From the NCBI GenBank assembly GCA_050697155.1, contig JBOGZD010000007.1:1-40235 (forward strand): a stretch of DNA of 40,235 nt, read 5' to 3'. The notes beneath the pieces are model-generated. The model saw nothing but the letters and a program-made list of their open reading frames with translations. It did no database searches and was not told where the DNA came from. A program made the translations under genes and the position numbers. The stretch is from JBOGZD01 sp050697155 (lineage in GTDB: Bacteria > Actinomycetota > Thermoleophilia > Solirubrobacterales > 70-9). The first letter of the stretch is position 1. Every line of letters begins with the position of its first letter. This document shows, piece by piece, positions 31,771 to 39,273 of the stretch.

Positions 31771-32724
31771 CTAGCCGGCCCCGAGCTCGACCACCAGGCG
31801 GCCGGCCTCCTCCCGGGCGGTGGTGCCGAGCGCGTCGCAGGCGGCGATGAATCGGCGGGCGATCCAGGCGGCATCGTCCTCGTCCGCGACCCGGGTGTGG
31901 CAGTAGTCGAGCCGGAGCGGCAGCGCCTCGAGGCGAACCGGCCTACCGCGGTCGAGGTCGACGAGCCAGAGCAGGCCGAGGTCGTTGCGGAGCACCGGAT
32001 CGACGCGATAGTCGTCGACGAAGTCGCCGAGGTCGAAGAGGACGCGCCCGGCGACCCCGTGGAAGACGTGGGCCGAGTGGCCCGCGACCAGGCTGACGCC
32101 GCAGCGCTCGAGCGCCTCCGCCGCGCGGCGGACCTCCGGGATCGGCGCCTCGGTCATGTTCGGGCCCCAGTGCGGGCAGACGAGGACCGGGTCCGGCGCG
32201 CCCTCGACCAGTGTCGAGAGCCAGCCCGGGATCGGATCCCGCGCCAGGTCCCAGAAGGCGATGCCCGGCCGATCGGCCGCCGCCGCGTACTCGACCGGGT
32301 GATCGGAGAAGGCGACGACCCGCAGCCGCTCGCCGCCCGCCTCGAGCAGCGCCGGCGCGTGCGCCTCCTCCTCGTCCCGTCCCGCGCCCACGCACCGGAT
32401 CCCGGCGGCGCTCAGGTGGTCGAGGGTGTCGAGCAGCGCGTCGGGCCCGAAGTCGAGCGCGTGGTTGTTGGCGAGCGTGACGCAGTCGACGCCGAGGTGG
32501 GCGAGCGCCCGGGCAGCCGCCGGCGGCGCGCGGAAGTGGAACACCCGCCGCGGCGCCGGCTCCCCGCGCTCGGAGATGCAGCATTCGAGGTTCGCGACGC
32601 AGAGGTCCGCCGCGCGGACCGCCTCTACCAGCTCGGGCGCGAACAGCGACTCGGGCGGCGCCCCGGCCAGCCGCTGCGCGACCCCACGCCCCAACATCGT
32701 GTCGCCGGCGAGCGCGAGCCTCAT
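31771..32724 (-). CDS. CapA/PgsA-type metallophosphatase-fold protein
   Basis: 317 residues. LALAGDTMLGRGV, VANLECCISERG, VTLANNHALDFGPDALLDTLDHL, VCPHWGPNM and VAGHSAHVFHG are the metal-site motifs of the poly-gamma-glutamate CapA family, with the expected Asp, Asn and His residues. No signal peptide is visible, and it is somewhat shorter than typical CapA. No other capsule genes are nearby, so its substrate is open. It converges with the binding-lipoprotein gene with only four bases between. Confidence 0.9.
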   Translation of the reverse strand: MRLALAGDTMLGRGVAQRLAGAPPESLFAPELVEAVRAADLCVANLECCISERGEPAPRRVFHFRAPPAAARALAHLGVDCVTLANNHALDFGPDALLDTLDHLSAAGIRCVGAGRDEEEAHAPALLEAGGERLRVVAFSDHPVEYAAAADRPGIAFWDLARDPIPGWLSTLVEGAPDPVLVCPHWGPNMTEAPIPEVRRAAEALERCGVSLVAGHSAHVFHGVAGRVLFDLGDFVDDYRVDPVLRNDLGLLWLVDLDRGRPVRLEALPLRLDYCHTRVADEDDAAWIARRFIAACDALGTTAREEAGRLVVELGAG

Positions 32725-32755
32725 GCGGGACCGACCTGCAGCGTGGCGCCGGGGC

Positions 32756-34480
32756 TCAGCAACTCGGAGCCGGCGCGCTGAGCGACGGGTCGGTGTCCAG
32801 GCTTCCTCCCGCGGTCACGGTCCGGCCGGGGCCCGGCCCGCCCTCGGCGCCCCACCAATTGCTCTCGGCGCTGACGTCATAACCCAGCACGTTCGCGGCC
32901 AGCGGGCCGCCCTCGAGGCAGTTGCCGCCGCGGCTGCCAAGCGCTCCACCGCCGAGGTCGATCCGGCTGCTGGCGGTGTTGCCGAGGTCCTCGAAGGCAA
33001 CGTTCGCGACGCCGATCCCCGGGGCGCCACGGCTGTCGCTCAGGTCGGAGTCCTCGATCTTCACGTCGAGGTGGCCGAGCTCGTTGAAGGCCCCGGCGAG
33101 CAGGTTCGAGCCGCGATTTCCGCTGACCTCGCTGCGATCGACGTCGAGCCTCATCGCCGCCGCCGGGCCGTCGCCGCCCTGGACCACGTTGCTGCCGATC
33201 GTGATCCCGTTGTTGGCGCAGTTCGTGAGCTCGCTGTCCCTCACCGTCGCACTCAGATCGCCGCCGGCGGCTCCGTTGCCGACGAGCAGGCAGTCGCCGT
33301 TGTTGCCCGGGATCACGACCGTGTTGCCGAAGCCGACCGAGCGGCTGGCCGTGACCCGCTTCAGGGTCATGGTGAGCCGCCCGCCGGCCCCGAAGTTGAG
33401 CAGCTCGAGGATGTCGCCGGGCGTCGCGGTGAAGCTGCTGTCCCTGATCGTCATCCTCGCTCGCGCCCCGTCGCCCATGTTGACCATCTCGACGCCGTTG
33501 GCGGAGAACCCGCCGAGCTCTCGCGGGTTCTCGTAGCGGTTGCGGGTCACCGTCACCCGCATCCGGGAGGGCCCGTCGAGGTTCGCGAACACGCCCTCGC
33601 TGTCTGCTCCGAGGACCAGCACGCCCGGGTCCTCCTCGTTGCCGAGGTTGACCTGGCGGTTGCGGTCGAGGGTCGCGACCAGGCGCGAGCGGTCGCGTGT
33701 CTGGAGGCCGATCGCGAGCACCGACTCGAACGCCTCGCCCTGGCGGAGGTCGGTGACCACGTTGCGGTCGATCTCGGCCCGGACGCGGGCCCTCCCCGAG
33801 GCGCGGACGTCGATCCCGTCGCCGCAGTCGGCGTGATGGACCCGGTTTCCGACCACCCGCAGACGCCGCTTGCCGCGAGCGGCGTCGACCATGATCCCCG
33901 CCCACCCGTTGGCCAGCCCCTCGGTGATCGGGATCCCGGCCCCGGGCACGGTGGTCGGAACGACGAACTCGGGGATGTGAAAGCCCTCGGTGCAGGAGAC
34001 GTTGTGATCCGAGACATCGTTGCGGGCGATCTTCACGTTGGCGACGTTCACCCCGTAGATCCCGCCTCGGACCGTGCCCTCGATCTCGAGGTTGCGCACG
34101 GTGGTGCCGCGAGCGAGCACGACGCCGTCGCCGTCGTGGCGGGACGGATCGGTGTTCGTGATCCGCGGGGAGCGCCGTCGTGGCCGTTGGCGCCGCACCG
34201 GCTTGCCGGCCCCCACCAGCCGCTGTCGCGGCTTAAGCGCGAGGCCGCCGTCCAGCGGCGGCGTCCGCCGTGGTGACGGCAGGATCACGATCGTGTCCTG
34301 GCGACGGGAGACCCGCTCGACCCGCCGCAGCGAGTCGAGCGGGGCGCCGCGCGCGCCGTCGCCGCCCGGGTCTGCGCTCGCGCTCACATACCAGGTGCGC
34401 CCGTCCTTGCCGGCAGCCGGGGCAGGCGCTGCCGCCCCCGCGAACAGCGCGAGGGTGATGATCGCGATCGCAGCCCTCAT
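32756..34480 (-). CDS. Secreted right-handed beta-helix protein
   Basis: 574 residues from ATG 34480, overlapping the monooxygenase stop (ATGA). A signal peptide (AIAIITLALFAGAAAPAPA) is followed by WYVSASADPGGDG and many short repeating turns rich in Asn and Gly: GVNVANVKIARNDVSDH, NRVHHADCGDGIDV, NRYENPRELGGFSANGVEM, and NCANNGITIGSNVV. This is the pattern of pectate-lyase-like parallel beta-helices. It ends with a Cys. Polysaccharide lyase or surface adhesin functions are possible; no catalytic residues were identified. Confidence 0.8.
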   Translation of the reverse strand: MRAAIAIITLALFAGAAAPAPAAGKDGRTWYVSASADPGGDGARGAPLDSLRRVERVSRRQDTIVILPSPRRTPPLDGGLALKPRQRLVGAGKPVRRQRPRRRSPRITNTDPSRHDGDGVVLARGTTVRNLEIEGTVRGGIYGVNVANVKIARNDVSDHNVSCTEGFHIPEFVVPTTVPGAGIPITEGLANGWAGIMVDAARGKRRLRVVGNRVHHADCGDGIDVRASGRARVRAEIDRNVVTDLRQGEAFESVLAIGLQTRDRSRLVATLDRNRQVNLGNEEDPGVLVLGADSEGVFANLDGPSRMRVTVTRNRYENPRELGGFSANGVEMVNMGDGARARMTIRDSSFTATPGDILELLNFGAGGRLTMTLKRVTASRSVGFGNTVVIPGNNGDCLLVGNGAAGGDLSATVRDSELTNCANNGITIGSNVVQGGDGPAAAMRLDVDRSEVSGNRGSNLLAGAFNELGHLDVKIEDSDLSDSRGAPGIGVANVAFEDLGNTASSRIDLGGGALGSRGGNCLEGGPLAANVLGYDVSAESNWWGAEGGPGPGRTVTAGGSLDTDPSLSAPAPSC

Positions 34481-35973
34481 CGGTAGCCGTAGTCGTCGAG
34501 GGAGAAGGTGCGGCTGGCGCGCTGCGCCTGGCGGCCGGAGGTGGGTCGCAGGTACGGCGCGTCGCCGTGGTGGTCGAAGTAGTAGCTGTTGGCGGTGGCG
34601 CAGTCGCTGGTGAACCACAGCGACCCGCTCATCCGCTTCTGGATGGAGGCGTGGTAGCGGTCGGTGGCCTGCGGGGTCACCTCGACCTCGGTGGCGCCCC
34701 GCCGGCGGCATTCGCGGATCACGCGGACGATGTGCCTCGATGCGGTCTGGACGAGCACGTGCCAGGAGGCGCCGGTCCAGCCGTAGGGGCCGAAGATGAT
34801 GAAGTGGTTCGGCAGGCCCGGCATGCTGATGCTCTCGTAGGCCCGCAGGCGGTTCTCGGCGTAGTGGGTGGCGAGGTCGAAGCCGTCGCGGCCGCGCACC
34901 GGCGTCCGCCGGTAGTTCTCGGGGTCCGAGGCCAGCCGGAAGCCGGTGGCGAGCACGATCGCGTCGACCGGCCGCTCGCTCCCGTCGGCGGTCGTGACGC
35001 CGGCGGCGGTGATGCGCTCGATCGGGTCGGTCACGAGCTCGACGTTGTCGCGGTTGAAGGTCCGCAGGTAGTCGTTGGAGACGCTGGGCCGCTTGCAGCC
35101 GATGCCGTAGTCGGGCGTGAGCTTGCGACGCAGCTCGGTGTCGCGCACCGAGCGGGCGATGAAGCGCTTGTTGGAGGCCTCGATCGCGCGGGCGAGAAAC
35201 GGCACGCGGCGGTAGTTGACGACCATGAAGACGATGATCAGCTCGGTGATCGCGCCGGCGACGAGGCGCGCCAGGCGTTGGAGGAGCGGGGCGCGGCCGA
35301 GCAGGCGCTTCACCGGCTCGGGGATCACCGGGTCGGGCTTCGGCGAAACCCAGATCGGGGTGCGCTGGTAGACGTCGAGGCGCGCGACCTTCGGCGCGAT
35401 CGACGGGATGATCTGCACCGCGCTGGCGCCGGTGCCGATGATCGCGACCCGCTTGCCCGTGAGGTCGTAGTCGTGGTCCCAGCGCGCCGAGTGAATCACC
35501 TTGCCGGCGAAGTCGTCGAGGCCCGCGATCTCGACCGGCTTCGGGTCGACGAAGGCACCGATCGCGCTGACGACGAAGCGAGCGGTGACCTCACCGTCGC
35601 CGTTGACCTTCAGCCGCCAGAGGTGGTGGTCGTCGTCCCAGCTGCGAGCCGTGACCTCGCTGCGCAGCTCGATGTGGGGTCGCATCCCGTACTCGTCGAC
35701 GAAGCGGTCGATGTAGGCCTTGACCTCCGAGCCCTTGGGGAACAGCCGCGACCACCCGGGGTTGAGCTCATAGGAGAACTGGTAGGCGAGTGCCGGGATG
35801 TCGACGCCGATCCCCGGGTAGGTGTTGTCGCGCCACGTCCCGCCCACGTCCCCGGCACGCTCGAGGAGCACGAAGTCCTCGATGCCGGCGTGGCGCAGGG
35901 CCGCCCCCATGCCGATCCCGCTCAGGCCGGCGCCGATGATCGCGACCTCGTGGTCGGGTGCAGCCTTCGCCAT
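34477..35973 (-). CDS. Flavin-containing monooxygenase (Baeyer-Villiger-like)
   Basis: 498 residues from ATG 35973. FAD motif GAGLSGIG, NADPH motif GTGASAVQ, and between them FAGKVIHSARWDHD, the Baeyer-Villiger fingerprint FxGxxxHxxxW with Asp in place of the final Pro. LATGFRLA precedes the C-terminal part. Such enzymes insert oxygen into ketones or oxidize heteroatoms. It is translationally coupled to a secreted beta-helix protein and has a repeated CGATGTTAC element in its promoter region, of the kind bound by TetR regulators. Confidence 0.93.
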   Translation of the reverse strand: MAKAAPDHEVAIIGAGLSGIGMGAALRHAGIEDFVLLERAGDVGGTWRDNTYPGIGVDIPALAYQFSYELNPGWSRLFPKGSEVKAYIDRFVDEYGMRPHIELRSEVTARSWDDDHHLWRLKVNGDGEVTARFVVSAIGAFVDPKPVEIAGLDDFAGKVIHSARWDHDYDLTGKRVAIIGTGASAVQIIPSIAPKVARLDVYQRTPIWVSPKPDPVIPEPVKRLLGRAPLLQRLARLVAGAITELIIVFMVVNYRRVPFLARAIEASNKRFIARSVRDTELRRKLTPDYGIGCKRPSVSNDYLRTFNRDNVELVTDPIERITAAGVTTADGSERPVDAIVLATGFRLASDPENYRRTPVRGRDGFDLATHYAENRLRAYESISMPGLPNHFIIFGPYGWTGASWHVLVQTASRHIVRVIRECRRRGATEVEVTPQATDRYHASIQKRMSGSLWFTSDCATANSYYFDHHGDAPYLRPTSGRQAQRASRTFSLDDYGYR

Positions 35974-35985
35974 CGCTACACGGCT

Positions 35986-36009
35986 CGATGTTACACGTCG
36001 CGATGTTAC
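35986..36009. promoter_or_regulatory. Repeated CGATGTTAC element, likely TetR-type operator
   Basis: CGATGTTAC occurs at 35986-35994 and 36001-36009, spaced 15 bases start to start, in the divergent gap between the monooxygenase and the dihydrofolate-reductase-like gene. Each contains TGTTAC, typical of TetR-family sites. A TetR remnant lies at 36640-36890, on the far side of the reductase-like gene. Confidence 0.55.
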
Positions 36010-36080
36010 GGACGCCGCCGATCGATGACTTCGCGACGATGGCGAGGTCTACACGGCAAACATCGACACGGAGGTGACAA

Positions 36081-36629
36081 GTGGGAGCAATACACGTACA
36101 CGAGTTCATGAGCCTCGACGGCGTGATCGACGCGCCGACGTGGTCGTTCGACTACGAGTTCCTCCCCGAGATGGAGAAGAGCCTCGGCGCGGTCACCGAA
36201 CGTTGCCGAGGCATCCTGCTCGGGCGCACGACCTACGAGGAGTTCGAGCCGGCCTGGTCGACGCGGACGGTGGAGGACGATCCTGGGGCGCCGTTCTTCA
36301 ACGACACCACCAAGTACGTCGTCTCCGGGACGCGCACCGATGCGACGTGGAGGAACTCGAAGATCATCGGGCCCTACGACCCCGACGCGATCCGCAGCTT
36401 GAAGGCCGAGGTCGATGGCGACATCTTCGTGAGCGGCAGCGGCACGCTGGTTCGTGCGATGCTCGCGGACGGCCTGGTCGACGAGCTGCATCTGTTCGTC
36501 TACCCGCTCACCCGCGGGTCCGGTCCGCGGCTCTTCCCCGAGGAAGCCGCTCCCGGCAAGCTGTCGCTTGCGGCCTGTGAGCCGTACGAGCACGGCATGG
36601 TCTACTTGGCCTACCGACCGCAGGCGTGA
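36081..36629 (+). CDS. Dihydrofolate-reductase-family (RibD C-terminal-like) protein
   Basis: 182 residues from GTG 36081 with CGGAGGTG upstream. MSLDGVIDAPTWSFDYEF, ILLGRTTYEEFEPAW, YVVSGTR, GDIFVSGSGTLVRAMLADGLVDELHLFVYPLTRGSGPRLF (interrupted here only by my reading) match the RibD_C/YyaP family. These are NADPH-dependent reductases in flavin or antifolate contexts, but most actinobacterial members have unknown substrates. It is divergent from the monooxygenase. Confidence 0.9.
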   Translation: MGAIHVHEFMSLDGVIDAPTWSFDYEFLPEMEKSLGAVTERCRGILLGRTTYEEFEPAWSTRTVEDDPGAPFFNDTTKYVVSGTRTDATWRNSKIIGPYDPDAIRSLKAEVDGDIFVSGSGTLVRAMLADGLVDELHLFVYPLTRGSGPRLFPEEAAPGKLSLAACEPYEHGMVYLAYRPQA

Positions 36630-36639
36630 GGCCGCTGCG

Positions 36640-36890
36640 TCAGGAAGCAGAGGGCGGCACGGCGGGGGCGCTCAGCAGTGCGGCGATGACCTCGCGCAGG
36701 CTCTCGGCGTCCTTCGGGACCGCGTCGGCCTCGTAGTTGAAGAGCAGTGCCTCGGCGAGTCGCACGAGGACGTAGGCGAGCGTGGTCGTGTCGGCGGGCG
36801 ACCGATAGTCGCCCTGCTCGATCTCGGCGTCGATCAGGCACTGGATCAGCTCGTCGAGGTGCGCGCGCCACAGGCTCAGCCCGGTGCCCC
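36640..36890 (-). pseudogene. C-terminal remnant of a TetR-family regulator
   Basis: The minus-strand frame ending at TGA 36642-36640 reads RRRGTGLSLWRAHLDELIQC, then LIDAEIEQGDYRSPADTTTL, AYVLVRLAEALLFNYEADAV and REVIAALLSAPAVPPSAS. This is the ligand-binding end of a TetR-type regulator, with the familiar SPADTTTLAYVLVRLAEALL helix. The DNA-binding N-terminus is absent: upstream the frame runs into the 3' end of the PLP-enzyme gene (stop 36876-36878). So the regulator has been cut off, apparently by the event that brought in that gene. It may once have controlled the monooxygenase/reductase pair. Confidence 0.72.
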
Positions 36891-37784
36891 GGCGCCGGTG
36901 AGGAGCACGGCGACGCGCTCGCCTGGCAGCTCCGCCAGGTAGCGAGACAACGCCGCGATCCCGGCTGCCCCGGCGGCCTCCACGAGCAGGCCCAGCGACT
37001 CGGCGATGAGTTCCATCGAGGACCGCAGATCATCGTCGTCCACCAAGACGACGTCATCGACGAGCGCCACGATCCGAGCCAGCGACTCGGGTACGGGCTC
37101 GGTGATCGCGAGCGCAGTGGCAATAGTGCCCGTGCCCTCGATGGAAATTGGGTGCCCGGCAGCGAAGCTTTCGGCCATCGCGGGAGAACCGCTCGCGCAT
37201 ACACCGACGACCCGAGTCCGCGGTGCTGTGGACTTCAGCCAGCGCGCGATGCCTGAGATCAAGGCGCCGTCACCTATCTGCACGACGGCCGTGTCGATCT
37301 GACCCGCCGATCCAAGCTCGATTCCGATCGTCCCGGCACCCTCCGCGATCGCGGGATCCAACCCATCAACCACGAGAACGCGCTCTTCGCTCTCGGCAGC
37401 GTGTTCGCGGGCGGCCGAGTCCGGGCGTTCGCAGACCTCCACCCGAGCGCCAAGCGCTCGCATCCGCTCGACCTTCGTCGGCAGAGCGTCAGCCGAAGCG
37501 AACACCTGCACGCGCGCACCCTGCGCCCGCGCCGCGTATGCGAGCCCCTGTCCGAAGTTGCCGGCGGTGGCGCATACCCACGTGCGTCCGGGGTCCAGCT
37601 TATGAGCGAGCAGCCAGGTCCCGCGGCCCTTGAAGCTTCCAATCGGGTTCAGGGTCTCGACCTTGACCAGAACCTCGCGCCCGAGGTCGGCAGAGAGACG
37701 CTCATCGATGAACTGCGGCGTGTTCAGGAAGGCGGGGTGGATCTGTTCGACGGCCGCCTCGATTCGTTCGAGCGAGAGGTCCAC
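36876..37784 (-). CDS. PLP-dependent threonine-dehydratase-like enzyme
   Basis: 302 residues from GTG 37784. The cofactor lysine is in NPIGSFKGRGTWLLAHKL (K52). ATAGNFGQGLAYAARAQGA is the substrate and phosphate region, followed by VQIGDGALISGIARWLK and, at the C-terminus, VAVLLTGAGAP in place of the more usual SGGN-type PLP-binding loop. The family is fold-type II (threonine dehydratase, serine racemase, diaminopropionate lyase-like); the exact substrate cannot be told. It adjoins the TetR remnant and precedes an accessory island, so it may have arrived by transfer. Confidence 0.88.
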   Translation of the reverse strand: MDLSLERIEAAVEQIHPAFLNTPQFIDERLSADLGREVLVKVETLNPIGSFKGRGTWLLAHKLDPGRTWVCATAGNFGQGLAYAARAQGARVQVFASADALPTKVERMRALGARVEVCERPDSAAREHAAESEERVLVVDGLDPAIAEGAGTIGIELGSAGQIDTAVVQIGDGALISGIARWLKSTAPRTRVVGVCASGSPAMAESFAAGHPISIEGTGTIATALAITEPVPESLARIVALVDDVVLVDDDDLRSSMELIAESLGLLVEAAGAAGIAALSRYLAELPGERVAVLLTGAGAPG

Positions 37785-38009
37785 GGCTCGATTGTGACCG
37801 GCCCGATGATCCCTCCGGCGGCAGGAGTAGCGAGGGCACCCGACCACCCCCCCGCGGAGTAGGGGAGATCGGTCCGCGCGTTGGGAACGCCGGGTTTCGG
37901 CGGAGGCCGAGGGGCCTGTGCCTACCGAGGTTTGACGCCGTTTGACATGGCATCCGGGATCACTCGGCCTCGGTCACCCGAAAGCGTCGGATTTCCAGCC
38001 GATTCTCAG
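37785..38009. other. Non-coding stretch with tandem TTTGAC boxes
   Basis: About 225 bases without a supported gene. TTTGACGCCG and TTTGACATGG stand in tandem at 37931-37950. A similar tandem, TTTGACGCGCG and TTTGACGCGGC, is at 39239-39260 near the other tRNA fragment. Paired short repeats beside tRNA 3' ends resemble arm-type sites of tyrosine integrases, but no integrase gene is present in the window. Confidence 0.4.
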
Positions 38010-38053
38010 TAGCGGGGGTGTGGGGTTTGAACCCACGACCTCCGGTTATGAGC
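38010..38053 (-). tRNA. Partial tRNA-Met(CAU), 3' fragment (copy 1)
   Basis: Read on the minus strand: CTCATAAC with anticodon CAT (38050-38048), then GGAGGTC, a T-arm GTGGG TTCAAAC CCCAC, and an acceptor end CCCCCGCTA. The 5' half (acceptor strand, D-arm) is missing. Two extra bases (AC) between T-arm and acceptor compared with copy 2 show decay. It looks like an attachment-site duplicate of a tRNA gene 3' end, not a functional tRNA. Confidence 0.75.
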
Positions 38054-38474
38054 TGGGGGTCGAGCCGGGTTCGGCGAGCATGCCCGAGAACTGCGCAGGG
38101 CTGAAGACCGGAAGGCGGTCGGAGAGTGCCTGGAGGTGCTTGTCGCCGGAGACGAGCGCCGCGCGCTCGGCCGCGGCAAGCGCGATCAGGTAATCGTCGC
38201 CCGGATCCTCCGAGCGGATCGCCGGCGGCTCGCCCGGATCGTCGACCAGCTCCGCCCCGGCCACCATCCAGGAGATGAACTCCTCAGCCTCGCCCGCGGG
38301 TATCAGTCGCTGGATCTTCGGATACGCGAGCGCCCGCTCGAGCTCCGCGATCAAGAGCGCCGACGCGACCAGCTCGAAGGCACCGTCCCGCCACGCGCGG
38401 AGGAGCCGGGCGGGTGTCCCCGACGGCGAGAGCAGCGCGGAGATGATCACGTTCGGATCGAGAACCGCCCGCAC
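38046..38474 (-). CDS. PIN-domain toxin (VapC-like, PIN_3 type)
   Basis: 142 residues from GTG 38474. RAVLDPNVIISALLSPSG (catalytic Asp6), ELVASALLIAELERALAYP, and DPGDDYLIALAAAERAALVSGDKHL supply the acidic residues of a PIN ribonuclease. It matches the group of putative PIN toxins paired with ribbon-helix-helix antitoxins. Its stop codon TAA is read from the anticodon loop of the tRNA fragment, so the gene's last codons lie at the tRNA junction. The antitoxin gene is eight bases upstream. Confidence 0.88.
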   Translation of the reverse strand: MRAVLDPNVIISALLSPSGTPARLLRAWRDGAFELVASALLIAELERALAYPKIQRLIPAGEAEEFISWMVAGAELVDDPGEPPAIRSEDPGDDYLIALAAAERAALVSGDKHLQALSDRLPVFSPAQFSGMLAEPGSTPSS

Positions 38475-38482
38475 GGGGCGGC

Positions 38483-38707
38483 TCAGCGGGGGCGCGTCTT
38501 GTGCTGAGCCTCGACCGACAGGTCGAGCGCCTCAGGCTCGGAGAGCTCGGTCCGCTGCCAGATCCGCTCGAGCACATCAAGCCCCAGGTCGCGGCGAACG
38601 GCGTCCTCGATCACCTCGCTGTCGCCACGCCCGCTGCGCGCCGCGCGGACCTTGACCGCACGCAGCACGGACTCGTCGATCGTCAGCGTCGTTCGGACCT
38701 TGGACAT
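38483..38707 (-). CDS. Ribbon-helix-helix antitoxin
   Basis: 74 residues from ATG 38707. MSKVRTTLTIDESVLRAVK with VRAARSGRGDSEVIEDAVRRDLG is a CopG/RHH DNA-binding domain, and the remaining helix (LERIWQRTELSEPEALDL) should block the PIN toxin. TATGAT lies six bases before the ATG, so the message is probably leaderless, and palindromic GCATC/GATGC repeats surround it for autoregulation. Confidence 0.88.
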   Translation of the reverse strand: MSKVRTTLTIDESVLRAVKVRAARSGRGDSEVIEDAVRRDLGLDVLERIWQRTELSEPEALDLSVEAQHKTRPR

Positions 38708-38712
38708 ATACG

Positions 38713-38732
38713 CATCATAGCATCACGATGCG
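38713..38732 (-). promoter_or_regulatory. Leaderless promoter and operator of the RHH/PIN pair
   Basis: A minus-strand -10 box TATGAT (38719-38714) ends six bases before the ATG at 38707. It is embedded in an inverted repeat GCATC (38713-38717) / GATGC (38728-38732), a likely site for the RHH antitoxin. Confidence 0.6.
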
Positions 38733-38900
38733 ACAGAGCCCGCAACTGCCAATCAGCCTTTCCTGGATGCGCTCCTTGAAGGGATCGAGCTTCGAGGGCC
38801 CGGACGCTCTGCGGTAGCCCGGTGGGCGATCGGAGCGAAGTGCGGTGCGGACCGTGTTTCGATCGTGCCCCGTGCGCCTGGCGTCAAGCACAGCGGTCAA
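38715..38900 (-). pseudogene. IS21-family transposase (IstA) fragment
   Basis: A 61-residue frame contains TGHDRNTVRTALRSDRPPGY and SGPSKLDPFKERIQERL, which match the helix-turn-helix and following linker of IS21-family IstA transposases (typically RNTVRRALRSDRPPxY...DPFKxxI). The DDE catalytic domain is absent and the frame soon ends within the promoter of the RHH antitoxin. It is a decayed insertion sequence relic. Confidence 0.75.
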
Positions 38901-38990
38901 AACCCCGGCGTTGCGCCGGGTCCAGCAGCTCCAGGCCGCGCGGCTCCTGAGCCTTCTTTAGACGGCCCCGAACCCGAACCGGCCCATCGT

Positions 38991-39012
38991 GATTGGTAGC
39001 CGATTGGTAGCC
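38991..39012. repeat. Tandem 11-base repeat
   Basis: GATTGGTAGCC is repeated exactly twice, back to back. It lies between the IS21 relic and tRNA copy 2, just beyond the terminator-like hairpin. Role unknown; it could be an integrase-binding site. Confidence 0.55.
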
Positions 39013-39046
39013 GCGGGCAGTCGCCGGGGAGAGAGGCCGACAAGCG

Positions 39047-39070
39047 AAAGACCTGCCGTAGCGGGCCTTT
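39047..39070 (-). terminator. Terminator-like hairpin behind tRNA copy 2
   Basis: On the minus strand AAAGGCCCGC, loop TACG, GCAGGTCTTT form a 10-pair stem with one mismatch and one G-U pair, eight bases after the tRNA acceptor end. It looks like the natural terminator of the tRNA gene from which the fragment came. Confidence 0.6.
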
Positions 39071-39077
39071 CCTCGTA

Positions 39078-39133
39078 TAGCGGGGGTGGGATTTGAACCC
39101 ACGACCTCCGGGTTATGAGCCCGGCGAGTGCGC
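39078..39133 (-). tRNA. Partial tRNA-Met(CAU), 3' fragment (copy 2)
   Basis: The minus strand shows an intact anticodon arm CCGGG CTCATAA CCCGG, variable region, T-arm GTGGG TTCAAAT CCCAC and acceptor 3' strand CCCCGCTA. On the 5' side similarity runs only through GCGCACTCG of the D-arm region. The expected 5' acceptor strand AGCGGGG is not found in the next 60 bases. So this is also a 3' portion, about 56 of 77 bases, and in the same orientation as copy 1. Confidence 0.75.
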
Positions 39134-39273
39134 CACGAGCAGTCCGGGTCGATCCGACTGGGCCGTCTGTGCATGCGGAATTGCCACCGTCGCGTCATTG
39201 CAGGTCCGCCTTGGAACGGACTCGTTCGGCACGGTTCGTTTGACGCGCGTTTGACGCGGCAACGAGCTCGTCT
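39134..39273. other. Gap without supported gene
   Basis: Between tRNA copy 2 and the second PIN gene I see no convincing coding sequence. It contains the tandem TTTGACG boxes at 39239-39260. Confidence 0.4.

Noticed and set aside
38884..39198. 104-codon minus-strand frame containing NPEVVGSNPTPA
   Set aside because: This peptide is the usual false translation of a tRNA T-arm and acceptor; the frame runs through tRNA copy 2.
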